The translations under genes were made by a program, and so were the position numbers. The notes beneath the pieces are model-generated. The model searched no databases. It was not told where the DNA came from and saw nothing but the letters and a program-made list of their open reading frames with translations. From assembly GCA_964057225.1 (NCBI GenBank), contig OZ059899.1, positions 16,624,501 to 16,688,500 on the forward strand: a DNA stretch of 64,000 nt. Reading direction: 5' to 3'. Source of the DNA: Auanema rhodensis. Taxonomy: Eukaryota; Nematoda; Chromadorea; Rhabditida; Rhabditidae. Shown here one piece after another: positions 26,278 to 38,523 of this stretch (positions are counted from its first letter, which is position 1; each line of letters opens with the position of its first letter).

Positions 26278-26868
26278 CTTATCGTTCCCCCTTTCCCATT
26301 CCCTTACTTTCCTTCCTCCTGATTTTTCAAAATCACAAAGTAAAGTAATTATCTCTGTCTGTTTTCCGTCAATTATCAGTCAGACTTATACTCTTAAGTA
26401 TATGAAAGTTATTATTTCTTCTATACCCTTCTCTCTTAACTCTCTCTCTCTCTATCTCATTATCTCTCTCTCTCTCATTTATTTTCCTTTCTACCCTTCG
26501 AAATATATATCTTGCCAATTATTTTGTGAGGACGACGTTTGTCCTTAATCATTCGAAAAATTTTCTACTCCTCCTCCTCCTGCTCCTCCTCTTACCCAGC
26601 CTGCCTTCCGACCTCTCATCCTTAAAGCAGTATCGTCCTCTACTTCATCAGAAGATAAAGCGCTATCTGTTTCATTTCTTCTCTCATCGTGTTTGTTTCA
26701 CGTCTTTTTCTCTTTTAATTCATCTGCTTAACTCTTCTAACATCATCGATTTTGTCTTTTTCAACACTGGTGACAATAGCAACAACAACTACAACAGGCA
26801 TAGGCTTGAAAGACTGTGACGTTGGTAGGCAAGATGTAGCAAGACGTAACTTGTCCCTTTATACACTT

Positions 26869-26869
<1 letters not shown>

Positions 26870-26900
<31 letters not shown>
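26870..26900. repeat. (CT)n microsatellite
   Basis: About 15 CT units. Confidence 0.85.
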
Positions 26901-26902
<2 letters not shown>

Positions 26903-28060
26903 AATCTTTCTCTTTCTCTCTCTACTTGATTCTTTATATATCACAATGTCAAAACACTTAAAAATGAGTATATTGATTGATATATACATAGATATACACG
27001 TCAAATTAACTTGAGGGTGAAGTACATGATCTATCAATGTAATATGAAAAAGAAAAGAAATCAAATAAGAAATATTTGAGTTTTCATCTTACTTACTTCT
27101 TCATTCTCTTTGGTTTGAAAATCTAAAATATACGATTGTACCTTCAGATGTTATAGATGAAGATAAGTTGGTCGTTTACAGCCTATGTATGTAGCTGATA
27201 ACAACATCTATGAAAGTCTTCTTTCTCATTAGAGAATTTGAAGTTTCAATAAAGATTTCATATATACAAGTTTTTTCATTCAAATATGGTATTTCATCGT
27301 ATCATTTTCTTTTTTTTCAAAAAAAAAAGTAAAAACTTTGCTAAAACTTGAGTTTGTTGATATTATTTTAATATTTCAATTAAACTTGTATCATCTAACA
27401 TATTTTAGTAAATCAAAGTATTTTATATAGTTCAGCATTTTGATTTAATGCTCTTACAAACTTTTCTTTTAAACTTGATTTTTTGATAAAAAACTTATTC
27501 CAAAACTTTTTTCCTTTGCTTTACTTTCATTTTTTTTAGTTTCAATGTTTCATGTGATCTCTTTCCTCTATTTTATCATGTATAGCTGTCTGTATATGTA
27601 ATGGAAACACTCTCTATCCCCTTCCCGTTTTTGATACTTTTAAAGTTTTTTTTTGAGATGATATTTGAGCTTGTTTCAAATATTTTACTCTTTATTTTGA
27701 TAAATAAAAATATTGATATTTAAAATATTATTTAAATTTTCGAAAATAAATATTTGAAGAAGCGTTTTAGCAACGTCATTCAAACAAGCATCGTTGAAAT
27801 GTTTTTTTTTATTAAAAAAAAGATAAAAATAGTTGGAAAGTCTTCATAACACTACTATTCTTCACTTTCATTTACGCTTCAATTAATAAATATTTAGATA
27901 TTTATGAAATAATTTCAAATTGATTCCACATACATATTATCAATAAGAATATTGAAGCAGAAAAAAATGAATGAACCTCACTTAAATCTCAGAGACATGT
28001 AAATGTATGCAAATATGTATTTTCTCTTGAAAGCCATATTTCATAGATGGTTTCCCTCTA

Positions 28061-28062
<2 letters not shown>

Positions 28063-28102
<40 letters not shown>
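28063..28102. repeat. (CT)n microsatellite
   Basis: About 18 CT units followed by a short CA run. Confidence 0.9.
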
Positions 28103-28105
<3 letters not shown>

Positions 28106-28375
28106 TACACACACATCTATCTCTTCATGTCCTCACCATTATTATTCATTTGTTGAAAGCCAGCAGCAGCCCCAAAAATTATATTTCAATTCTTATTTCC
28201 GTTGCCTGAGTTGATTCTTCTCGCTCGCATTCTTGCTCATCATCGGATTTCGCTTGCAATTCATCTTTTTTCTACAATTGTCCAATCATTTTTAAGTAAA
28301 TTGTAAGCTTGCAAAGCGTCGAAAATAAACAAATTATTCTGTCAACGTACTTTAAGCGTATTTTGGAAAAAAAAA

Positions 28376-28515
28376 TTCTCTCCTTTTTTCCTCTTTCCTT
28401 CCCTCCTTCTTTCCTTCTTTCCTTCCCTCCCTCTTTCTCTTTTTCCCTCTTTCCATCTCTCCCTCTTTCCCTCTTTCCCTTATACCTCTGTTTCTTATCT
28501 CTTGATCTCTTCTCC
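28376..28515. repeat. Polypyrimidine tract (CTTT/CCCT mixture)
   Basis: About 140 bases almost free of purines on the plus strand, made of irregular CTTTCC and CCCTC units rather than a simple dinucleotide. Confidence 0.85.
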
Positions 28516-30425
28516 TTTCTATCCATCCATCTATACATGCTAACTCTCTAACAATTTCACAAATTATTCACATTCATATTTCTATTAATAAATTCAGATT
28601 AAATCAATTTTGAAAAGGCTATTTGACTCTACTTTATTTCTCATAAAGCCATAACACTCTCATAATGAAATGCAAAGATATATGCAACTATTCAACTCAT
28701 ATAAACATCAGAAAATTGATTTTTGATAAGAGTATAGTTGTCTATATCTATAATAGAATTCGTTGAGCTTCTAATATAGTTTTCTATAGTTAAGAGTGCT
28801 AATGCTATTGTTGATGTTCCAACTCTATACTACTCCCACTCTGCACCCCCTTTTTCCAAAAATTCCAAAACAGTCCATTAATCAGGCTTTCTTGCACAAG
28901 CATGTTGTTGTCCTTGCATTATTAAGCTGGTAACTTCATTTTCTTGCTTCAAGCCAGATGAAATGAAATCAGAAGCATTGTAATGATGAGTGTGTGGATC
29001 GCAGGATGGGGAGCATGTAGCTCAGTAATGCTGAGCCATATTAAGGTTTTCTTCTACATAGCCAGATCTTTGATCTCCCAATTTCCGGTAGGAGAGCGAA
29101 CAAGGCAGAAGAGTGAGCTGCTTTCTCAATACCGCTAATTCTGTTCTGTTTTCCAGCATTTCCTATCTATGGAGATTCAGTCATATCTATATAGGATATG
29201 AAGTTTTACCTATTCTCATACGTTCACTTCATCTCTCAGCTCATACTGTATTCTCTTTGTATATATTTCCGATCTCTCTTCATAAATCTTATCAGATTTT
29301 AAAATCTTATCTTAGTTAGTTATTCGTGTTTCCAGTAAGATGATTGCTCACATCTGTCGCGACATGCTTTTAGCTTGCTATTGAAGCCTAGATTCTGATA
29401 GTTGGAGCCTACTCTCACGCCAGTGTAAGCACACACGTAAAAGTGAAACAAAGATAAAGATAACGTAGATATTAGAGAGACTAAGACTGATAGATATGGA
29501 AAAAGAAAAAAGAAGAGAGAAAGTGCGAGATAGATCATCCACATACCTACTTATTCTCTTGTAATCGTTTGTTAGCGTCATCAATTTCTTTAACTTCGAT
29601 TAGCTTGAAGCAAGAAGAACACAATAACTCAAAAACGGACAGCCTTTAGAGTCTTCTTGTTTGATTTTTTTAAACTTCTGCTCTCATTATACTCAAATAG
29701 TTTAACCTCATTACATATGAATGTTTAAAATTCCTTTATAAAGTTATTTAGTGGAGATTTTCCAGGAAGAATTAGTTAGTACTTTCTCGATCACATATCA
29801 ACTTGTTATTTTAAGATTTTCTACCTAATATTCGATACAGTTTTGGCTGTAATTCAGCAATAACTTTGAAAAGCTAATACTTTGCAACAATTGAATTTCA
29901 TCTTTTACAACCATTGGTTGATCTAAGCATTCCGCTTCCAGAGTCACATTTGGAAGAAACTTCAGCATGAGCTGAATTTAAAATTTAAAATTAAGATTTA
30001 ACAATGTTTTCAAAAAAAAGTTTGAAATTTGATCCAACGGATTCCAAGCAAAAAAAAACTTTTTCTTTTGGAAAACTATTAGTATGGGTAGTTTTATATT
30101 ACGTCTTTTTCATTTGAAGAAGAGAAAACCTCTTTCCCGTTCCTTTCTTCTGGCAGACATATAGATACACAACCTTTCACCGTTAATGCTATAATTTTTT
30201 TTTAATCGGAAATTGAAATCTCTTATTGGGCTATCATCGATTTCCTTTTTAATGTAGATCTTAATGCCAATACCGGATGTTAAGAGTCTTCCCACCCTCA
30301 CTCCATTAAGTTATTTGTGAATGAATAAGTCTTATTGATATATATAACGATGATAGTTGATAAGTTGATACTTCATATAGTCTAAGCGAAACAGAGCTTT
30401 CCTGGGCACATATAGAATGGACAGC

Positions 30426-30533
<108 letters not shown>

Positions 30534-31635
30534 TGAAGAGAGAGACAGAGAGAATGAGGAAGTCAGAGCAGAGAGGGTAGCAGAAACTCCAATGTGTTAA
30601 CTCATCGTTTGTATGAAATGAAGTATGTATTTATGTAGTCGCCACCTGCACTCCATATTAAGAATTCGAATTAACTTTTATTTCTCGTGTTGAGACCAAT
30701 TGAAAATGCTTTAAGCTCATAGTCCCCATGCTATTCCTTCTATTGCTCTATATCTTTGCTTCTCTTTCATATTCATATTGCTTTTTCTGCTTTAGCTTTA
30801 ATTATATAAATATTTACTTTTCAAATACTATTAGCCTTATATAATTATAATTACAATGATATAATTATATAAATAAATATATAAAAAAATATATATATAT
30901 AGCTCATGTTCTACACTCTAAGTATCATGTTATTCGAGATGAAGTCAGAATTTAAGCCTAAGCTCTTTATAACTCGGTTTTTATAATATTTCATTTATCT
31001 GAAGATCATTCGAGTTGTGTTTATCCTCATTTTCATTATTTTTGTCGTTTTTTCTCTCCATCACCTTGTATTACTATATTATTTCTATTCTCTCTTGCTA
31101 TTCTCTCTTGCGATTCTCTCTTACGATTCTCTCTTTCTGCTATCTCCGCCTCTATTCCCTTTTCTCTTATGAATTGTTTTTCTTTTCAATATCATTTATA
31201 TCAGAAAATTAACAATTTTCTTTCAAAACTTTACATTTTAAAAATTTATTTGTCTGAAATTATATGAAATTTATCTTTTTTTTTCTTTTTATCCGCAACA
31301 TTTTCATGACTTTGGCTCTTTTTCGATTATTTATGTTTAATTTCGCATATCTGCTTCTTAGAATAAATTAAAATTCAGCAAATATTGTTGTTAATATTCA
31401 CTTTTTGTCATTTTTTTGTACCCAGTATGCTCATCTTCAGCATATTGAGAACAGGATTTTGAATAATTGCTCATGAATGGCCTCAGCTTTTAGGTTTGAA
31501 CCTTAAAGTACTTTTAGAGAATTACTTCCTCTGGATCTTTATTGGTTCAAAAAATGTATAATGAATTAAATAAGAGAAGCGTTAAAAGATATAGAGAAAA
31601 CAGGAGGAAGGGATGTGAAAAGACAACGACAATAA

Positions 31636-31700
<65 letters not shown>
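31636..31700. repeat. (GA)n microsatellite with GACA interruptions
   Basis: GA units interrupted by ACAG several times. Confidence 0.9.
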
Positions 31701-32637
31701 GGTGAAGTATAATGAGAGATACTGATGGTGCAGGCTTCACCAAAGCCCAAGTGATTGAAAAAAACATCTTCGAACAAGCTAGTCATATGTAAAACTTGAT
31801 CAGAGAACAACGCGAAAGGATATTACCATGTCTATTTCAGACGATCACCTGCACTTCTACACGCACATAGCCATATACATAGATGTATTCAGTATATACC
31901 AATTTAATTAAATTCATAACTATTTAAATATATAAATATAGTTTTACATGATTTTCATGGGAGCATTGGAGCACATAATAGAAAAACTATTTCCTTTAGC
32001 ACCAGTTTTGATGAAATCAGCTTGGCTTTTATGATACTCACAAGTAAAAAAAGTAATTTTCATCTTATTCTGGATTTTGTGAACGTTCTTTCAACTACTT
32101 GTTGCATCTTTTGTTTCATATCATTTTTCAAAAAACTTTACTCACACACCCAGCCGACGATATTATGTATATATGTATCAATTGGCATCATTCCAGCTTT
32201 CTTCTCCTATCTTTAACACTCTTTAGATCAAGTTTTAGTTATTTATTATATCATTTTTATCAAATAATTTAATTCAAATAATTCAATCGTCTATGTCTAT
32301 ATTAATATTTTTATTTTCTTTATTTTCTTTGTTTGTTTGAATTCACTGGAGTTTTGCTCATGTTATATCTCATTTTGCTTTTGTTTTGAACGATATGACT
32401 TTTAGTCCTCATTGAAACCATATCGTAGAGTGGTTTAGAAATATGAATTTCACGTTACTTGTTCAAAGAATTCATACAACTAAGTGAATTTCTTTTAAAA
32501 ATTTTATGTTTTTGAATTATTATTATTATTCTTTTTATATATTTGTTTTAATTTATTTTATTTTTTCTTAACTCTTTTATTATCAAAAATATGTCATCTA
32601 ATACGTTCTTCCAGTAATTCATTAAATGAAGTTTTGT

Positions 32638-32692
32638 TCTCTCTCTATCTCTCTCTCTTTATCTCTCTCTCTCTCTCTCTCTTTCTCTCATA
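32638..32692. repeat. (CT)n microsatellite, interrupted
   Basis: Interrupted CT run about 130 bp upstream of the WSD1-like start codon, within its likely promoter. Confidence 0.85.
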
Positions 32693-32822
32693 TTTGTGTT
32701 TCTTTCTTTCTTTCTTAGTTTTTCATTTAATTTTCTTTTTAGTTATCATGAATTTTTTATAAATTATATTTAAAACAATATCAATCTTCTCAAACATTTC
32801 TAACTTATTCATTTTATAGACG

Positions 32823-33360
32823 ATGGCGCCTTCTGGTGGCAGTTCAATTTATGGGTCACCGCCATCATTAAGAGCTGGAGTAACATTTCCATTATTAAGA
32901 ATTATTTATCAGCTAATTGGACTTATATTCACATTATTTGTAATTATAATTATATTTTTAATCAGTCCTATATTTATAATTGCTCGTCTAGTTATATTAT
33001 GTAAGAAAATATCTCGGAGACGTCGTGATTCGGAAGAATTAACAAGGTATTTCCTTTTTTTTTCTAATAATAATTGAATAATTATAAGAAATATTTAGAT
33101 CTTGTTGTCACAATCTGCCTATTGCTGGCCGAGGACCAAATATTGGCATCGTCATCATCAATGATAACGATATGAGTCCAATGTTTTGCAACAGCTTAGT
33201 ATGTTTGCTAAGCTATATTCTGAAGATCTTAAATTAATAATTTTGCAGTTCAAGAATATTCCATCATTATCATATCGGCAGAATTTAAGAACTGCTCAAG
33301 CTGGTGATCCAAACGCAGTTTCTTTGTGTCGAATTTGGGATGGGTACGTTATCTATCAAC

Positions 33361-33420
<60 letters not shown>

Positions 33421-36064
33421 ATATCTATATCAGAAAAATAAAAAAAAAACAAATTCTGTGATAATAACAATCAATTTCACATTAGCTATACCGTCATAAG
33501 TTCGCACACGTAAGTCATTTACGTCACGCAAAATTGTATGCTAATTTTAGATTTCACGTGAAGTGTTATATTTGAATTTTGTTATTTTATTATGATTAGC
33601 CGGATAATAATGTTGCTTTCATATATATATATATTCGTTTTTTTTAAATTTTAATCATAATGAAATATGATTTTCAGTGAACGTGATCCATGGCGTGAAA
33701 GCGATTTGAAACAAATTCTGAATGACAGCTCATCCTTTGCATCAGACAGAACATCTATATGTTTATCAAGATCATTGGACTATTATCCTGTGGTTGGTAA
33801 AATAATTCCATTTTTACTTATTTTCGAATTATATAAATATATTTTATTTCTTTTCTTTAGCATTTACTACTCATCTCATCACCTACTGCTTCAAGAATTC
33901 GTTGTGTTCCCAACATTATAGGAATTATCGCTAATAATGAAAGAATGTTTGATGTAAGTTCTATTTCTTTAAAATTATCAATCAAACTATTCAGAAAATT
34001 AAAATATAAATTATAGATTGATCCAATACGTTCACTGAGAAATTTTACTAGTCAACGAACATCTTTTATTCGGGTTATTTTTTCATTCATCTACCAAGTA
34101 TGTATTAAGTTTTTAATTATTTCATATATATATATTGATTGTAGTTTTTCCAATTTTTAACTGAGGGCCCTTCATCTATATTAACCTTGTGTATTCGTGG
34201 ACGAAGTAGTTTATGGAAGCATCTGCAAGAAGATGAAGAACATATAATTCGGAAAAGGTTTGTCACAATACTATGAGGATCTGTTTCAAAGTGATTTGTT
34301 TGAAGGAAAACTTTCAAATCAACGTTTTTGAATCGTGAATCCTCAACAGTTTTAATGGAATCAGTGCCAGAAGATGTAGTTGTGCTTGGTTCCAAAGATG
34401 GCTCAGCATCATCTCATTTGCCTCGTCAAATTCGTGATGGTAAATACTTCTCTCATAACAAACTTTAATTTAAAATCAATTGTAGTTCCTCCATCAGCTC
34501 ATCGACATGATTGGTGTATGGTACCACAGATTGATCTAGTTGGGCGTGTTGAACGTCTTCTACGTGCTACTTCAGCAGAAATGTTCTTAACACTTGTAGC
34601 TGGTACTATACGATCCTATTGTCGTGAGCAAGTTAGTTTGCTTCTGGCTACCAAACATGCTCAACAATGTTGTAGGGAATAGCTCATCCACCGGATCTAG
34701 GTGTATTAATGCCTGTTAGAATGACGAAGACCGAAGACGAAAGTAAGAGTACCTTCAACTGTAACTCCATTCTATTTCCCATTATGCTTCCAACAAGTGT
34801 TGAAGGTAGGTCTACTTAGCATCAATCTACGAACTTACATTGTTTGAACTAATAACAGGTGCTATTCCACGACTATGGTCAATTCAAAAGAGGCTTTATG
34901 AAGGTTTAGGTGGCCATCTACCTTCAACAATCCGTTCAGCTTCTCTAATCGGTTTGTTGTTTTTCGAATTCGTAGGCTTCATGAAAATATAAACTTTTTC
35001 AGCAAATTCATGTCTACCTCAGCCAATTGCTACAGCCATGTTGAAGCCGTTATTCACTTCACACTCTATATATTTCGCTTTCTATCGTACATCTCATGTG
35101 AGTTTATATTTCATACTTTTCTCACTTCTCATGCTATTTCTAACGTTTCAGATAGGAAAATCTTTGGAACAAGTATTACTCTTTCCATCATTGAATGACA
35201 ACATAAAAGCTGCTTTCGTATTTGTACAATGTGGTTATGAAACAAGATTATGTGTCAGCTTATGTAAGAAAACATTTCCGGATGTCAATGCCGTATTACG
35301 AACATTTGAGGTAAATTAAATGATTTCATCTCTTTTTTTATACATTATTTATAATTTTTAATTATTATATTATATAATAAAAATATTTAAACATATATGT
35401 AATAGTTAATTATTTAGAAAGAAACTACCAACCTGTTAGAGCATTTATCTGGAAAGATATTATCACTACCTCAGACAACGATACTACCAGGCTCACGCTT
35501 CAATCAGAATGTTGACGAAGAAGGTGAAATGTTTGGATCTTCTTATTTACGCCAAAAGGTATAATGAATTTTCGTCTTTATTATACTTATATGTGTTTTT
35601 TTCAGACAGCTGAAATGCAATTAGAAGAAGATGCTGGAGATGATAAGTACAGTTTAGAGGAATTGCATGAGCTTTTGGCAACAGTTCAGTCGGAACTTGA
35701 TGGAATGCGAGCTAATCCACAGGTAAACTATAGTAATATCAGTTTGATTTTGAATATTTATAATATTTAAGGGTGACCGCAGTGAATATATTAGAAAATT
35801 GAATGACTTAGAACTACAAATGCAACGTTTTCACCAAATTATAACTAGTCGGTTAGGTGAAGAAAATATTCTAGATCAAACAGATGGTGAAGAAATTGTG
35901 GATAATATCCTGGCACCATATAAGGATGGACCAGGTATATATATGCTTCATACACAGACAAATCATTTTATATTTTAGAAAATTTGCATGCAAGACGATT
36001 TAGTCGTGAATTTAATCGAACAGAAGAACATAATATACGAAAATCATCTCGTTCGTCTATCTAA
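32823..36064 (+). CDS. Membrane-anchored protein with WSD1/DGAT-type acyltransferase C-terminal domain
   Basis: Seventeen exons: 32823-33046, 33099-33198, 33249-33343, 33678-33792, 33861-33953, 34017-34097, 34145-34257, 34306-34439, 34486-34631, 34676-34805, 34859-34951, 35003-35097, 35152-35310, 35418-35558, 35606-35722, 35772-35934 and 35979-36064 (694 residues, all phases fit). The N-terminus has a long hydrophobic span (IIYQLIGLIFTLFVIIIIFL) followed by a basic KKISRRRR stop. The middle and end resemble wax-ester synthase/DGAT enzymes: RVERLLRATSAEMFLTLVAG, LGVLMPVRMT, LPTSVEGAIPRLWSIQKRL, then a block with AFVFVQCGYETRLCVSL. A C-terminal coiled coil (SLEELHELLATVQSEL) follows. I cannot find the catalytic HHxxxDG motif. 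An acceptor ending TATAG lies 3 nt before the ATG. The fold assignment is from pattern memory, and the function is inferred. Confidence 0.75.
33362..33417. repeat. (CT)n microsatellite inside an intron of the WSD1-like gene
   Basis: About 28 CT units in the intron 33344-33677, in the sense orientation. Confidence 0.95.
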
Positions 36065-38523
36065 GTTATATCTTATTATGTATATAAATATATATTAACT
36101 ATATATATATATATATATCTAAGTCAAGTTAAACTTTGACTAAAACTTAAAACTTTTTATTAATATCTTATTAGCTTACTTATTATTTTTTTTTTAAAAA
36201 ATAAACATGTGTGTATGTATAAGAGCATAAGTGTATCATTTGTTACTTAAAAGCTTTCAAAATGTTTTTTTTTCTCTAAATTCTCATTTTTCCATTTACA
36301 TGTATTTTACGGGTTTATTGTTTATCAATATTTACTTATACATATTTATTTCTTGTTTTCTTTTTTTATAAATAAAAAGTTTATTTAGGAAAATATTATT
36401 ATAATTATTGAAGTTTTTATTTTAGATATCATCATAAACATTGAAATTAAAAATTGAAAAAGGGAGTTTGAAGACAAAAAAAAAGTTTTTTTTGTGGTTT
36501 TGTTGGTAAGCGAATTTCAATCCAACAAAAGTTTTATGAGGCACTAGAAAATGACAATAAACATCTATCTATTGATGCTTCGTTCATCTCATCTTTGCCA
36601 CATTTAGTCAATAAAGTCCTCCTCCTTCTTTCTTTTTTCTTTAAATATGAAAAAATATATAAAAGAATAAAATTACATTAGTAACTTGTTTATATATTTT
36701 CATTTAACTATTCATTATATTCTACCAGTTTATTATATTATATCATAATAGTTAAACATAAAATTAATATTTAATTAAGCTTAATTGAGCCAAAAAATAT
36801 AAAAATTTTTCGCAAACCAGGAAGTGTTGCTGATCATCAAATTCGCTAGTCGTCCTCATACCATCTAAATAAAGTTTTCAAGCTTATTCTAATTCATTCC
36901 ATTTAAACTTTTTTTTTAAACAAAACTTTAAGTTCAGACACCTCATTCATATTTTCACGAAACTAGGTGTCATGCTGCTGCTATCTACCATCTTCATCAC
37001 TGACACTCCTTCCTTTTACTTCTTCAATATTCTTCTATTTTTCTTCATTTAAAATCGAATAGCTTTACTTCACCCTAATATCGAATAAGATGAGCAACGT
37101 GATGTTCTTTCTCAATGTTCCATCTATTATCCGATTATGCATTCTCTTCATTTCAATTCTTACCTTCTTTCCCATAAAACAAAGAAGCCGACGTTTTTAA
37201 GCGGCAGATGTGTCTTCACATCTGGAAAATCGCAACGACGTTGATGAGAAGAAGAAAAACTACTACGAGCAGAACGATGATCATCTGAATCATTATATTT
37301 TTACCTTTTATTTTGTTTTTTTTTCATAAATCTCTCTATATATATGAATATATTTGTCATCATTTATCTTTTTATATAAATTTAAATAAATTAATAATAC
37401 TAAACTTCATCATAAAATCTTATTTATGTAGATTTTAATATTCTGTTTTACATATAATATTATGGAATCTTCAATAAAATATGTTTTCTCAATACAAAAT
37501 TGTAGTTTAAAGTTAAAATTCTTATTTTAATTGTTTTAATCAGAAAAAGTGTTGTGTATTACTATTGTAATAACAGAGTTTTATTGAGAAATGAATTATC
37601 AACCATGTGCCTTCCTCTGATGATGAGCTCAGAGATAGTAACTCAAGCTCAATCTCTATAGTTCATTTTTCTTTTTTTTTCGTTCTCGAGCATTCCTCAG
37701 ATGAATAGCTCATATATCTGCTAAAGCTGTTAAGTCCAATTTCACCATAGTTCTGCTCTCTTTCATCTAAGGATAAAAGATTGTTTCTATTGAAGAAATT
37801 GAAATGATTAATGTTTCTGACACATCCATGTCTGTCTATCCTCATTCTCTTTTCTAATTCAAATGTTTTATTTAATCATTAACATAACAGATATTCTTTC
37901 TTTCTTTTTCATATCATTGATGAAAATTTCAAAAAGCAATGTACTATAGAAAAAAGTTTTCATTAAAGACTACACATAGAATTAAGTTTCTATTACAATG
38001 AAATTTTCTTTTTTTTAAATTTTGGTTGAATGGAAAAGCTATGAAACTCTTCTTCTTAATCACTTTTTTTATTTCTTATACTCTTCTTCAATTCACATAC
38101 ATACATATTGTTTCAAAAAATGAACAAAAATTATATTTACAAATACATTTCTTTGCAGTTTTCTTGTCCGCCCAACCAGCTGTTTTCAGAATTTTACAAC
38201 TCTTTTTTAAAAATATTTTAGAATACACTTTTACCTACTACCGTTTATATATATAAAACCTAAATATGGAATTCAAAGATTATAATTTGAGCCAAGCATT
38301 ATTCCTTAAACAGTTTATCTATAAGTATGATTCATCAGAACAAATATTCTCAATTCGTCTCCTCCCACCCACCTTACTCATGTTATAAACCTATGCTATG
38401 ATTACTCTTTCATCTTCTATTTCTATACTCTGACTACTGAAATCTTTTTGTTTTTTTCATTTTACATATCTTCTTTTTCAATTTTTAATTTTAATTTTAG
38501 GTGCTGTATGTTTCTTTATTTTC
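36065..38523. other. Intergenic region between the WSD1-like gene and the metalloproteinase
   Basis: 2.5 kb, very AT-rich. AATAAA at 36200-36205 is a plausible poly(A) signal of the WSD1-like gene. ORFs here (for example 38026-38256) are hydrophobic AT-rich translations without family features. The TTTTAG at about 38500 is the likely 5' acceptor of the metalloproteinase gene. Confidence 0.55.

Noticed and set aside
25637-26548. 303-codon plus-strand ORF, the longest in the window
   Set aside because: It runs through CT microsatellites and codes mostly Ser, Leu and Phe. There is no domain, and the repeat alone explains its openness.
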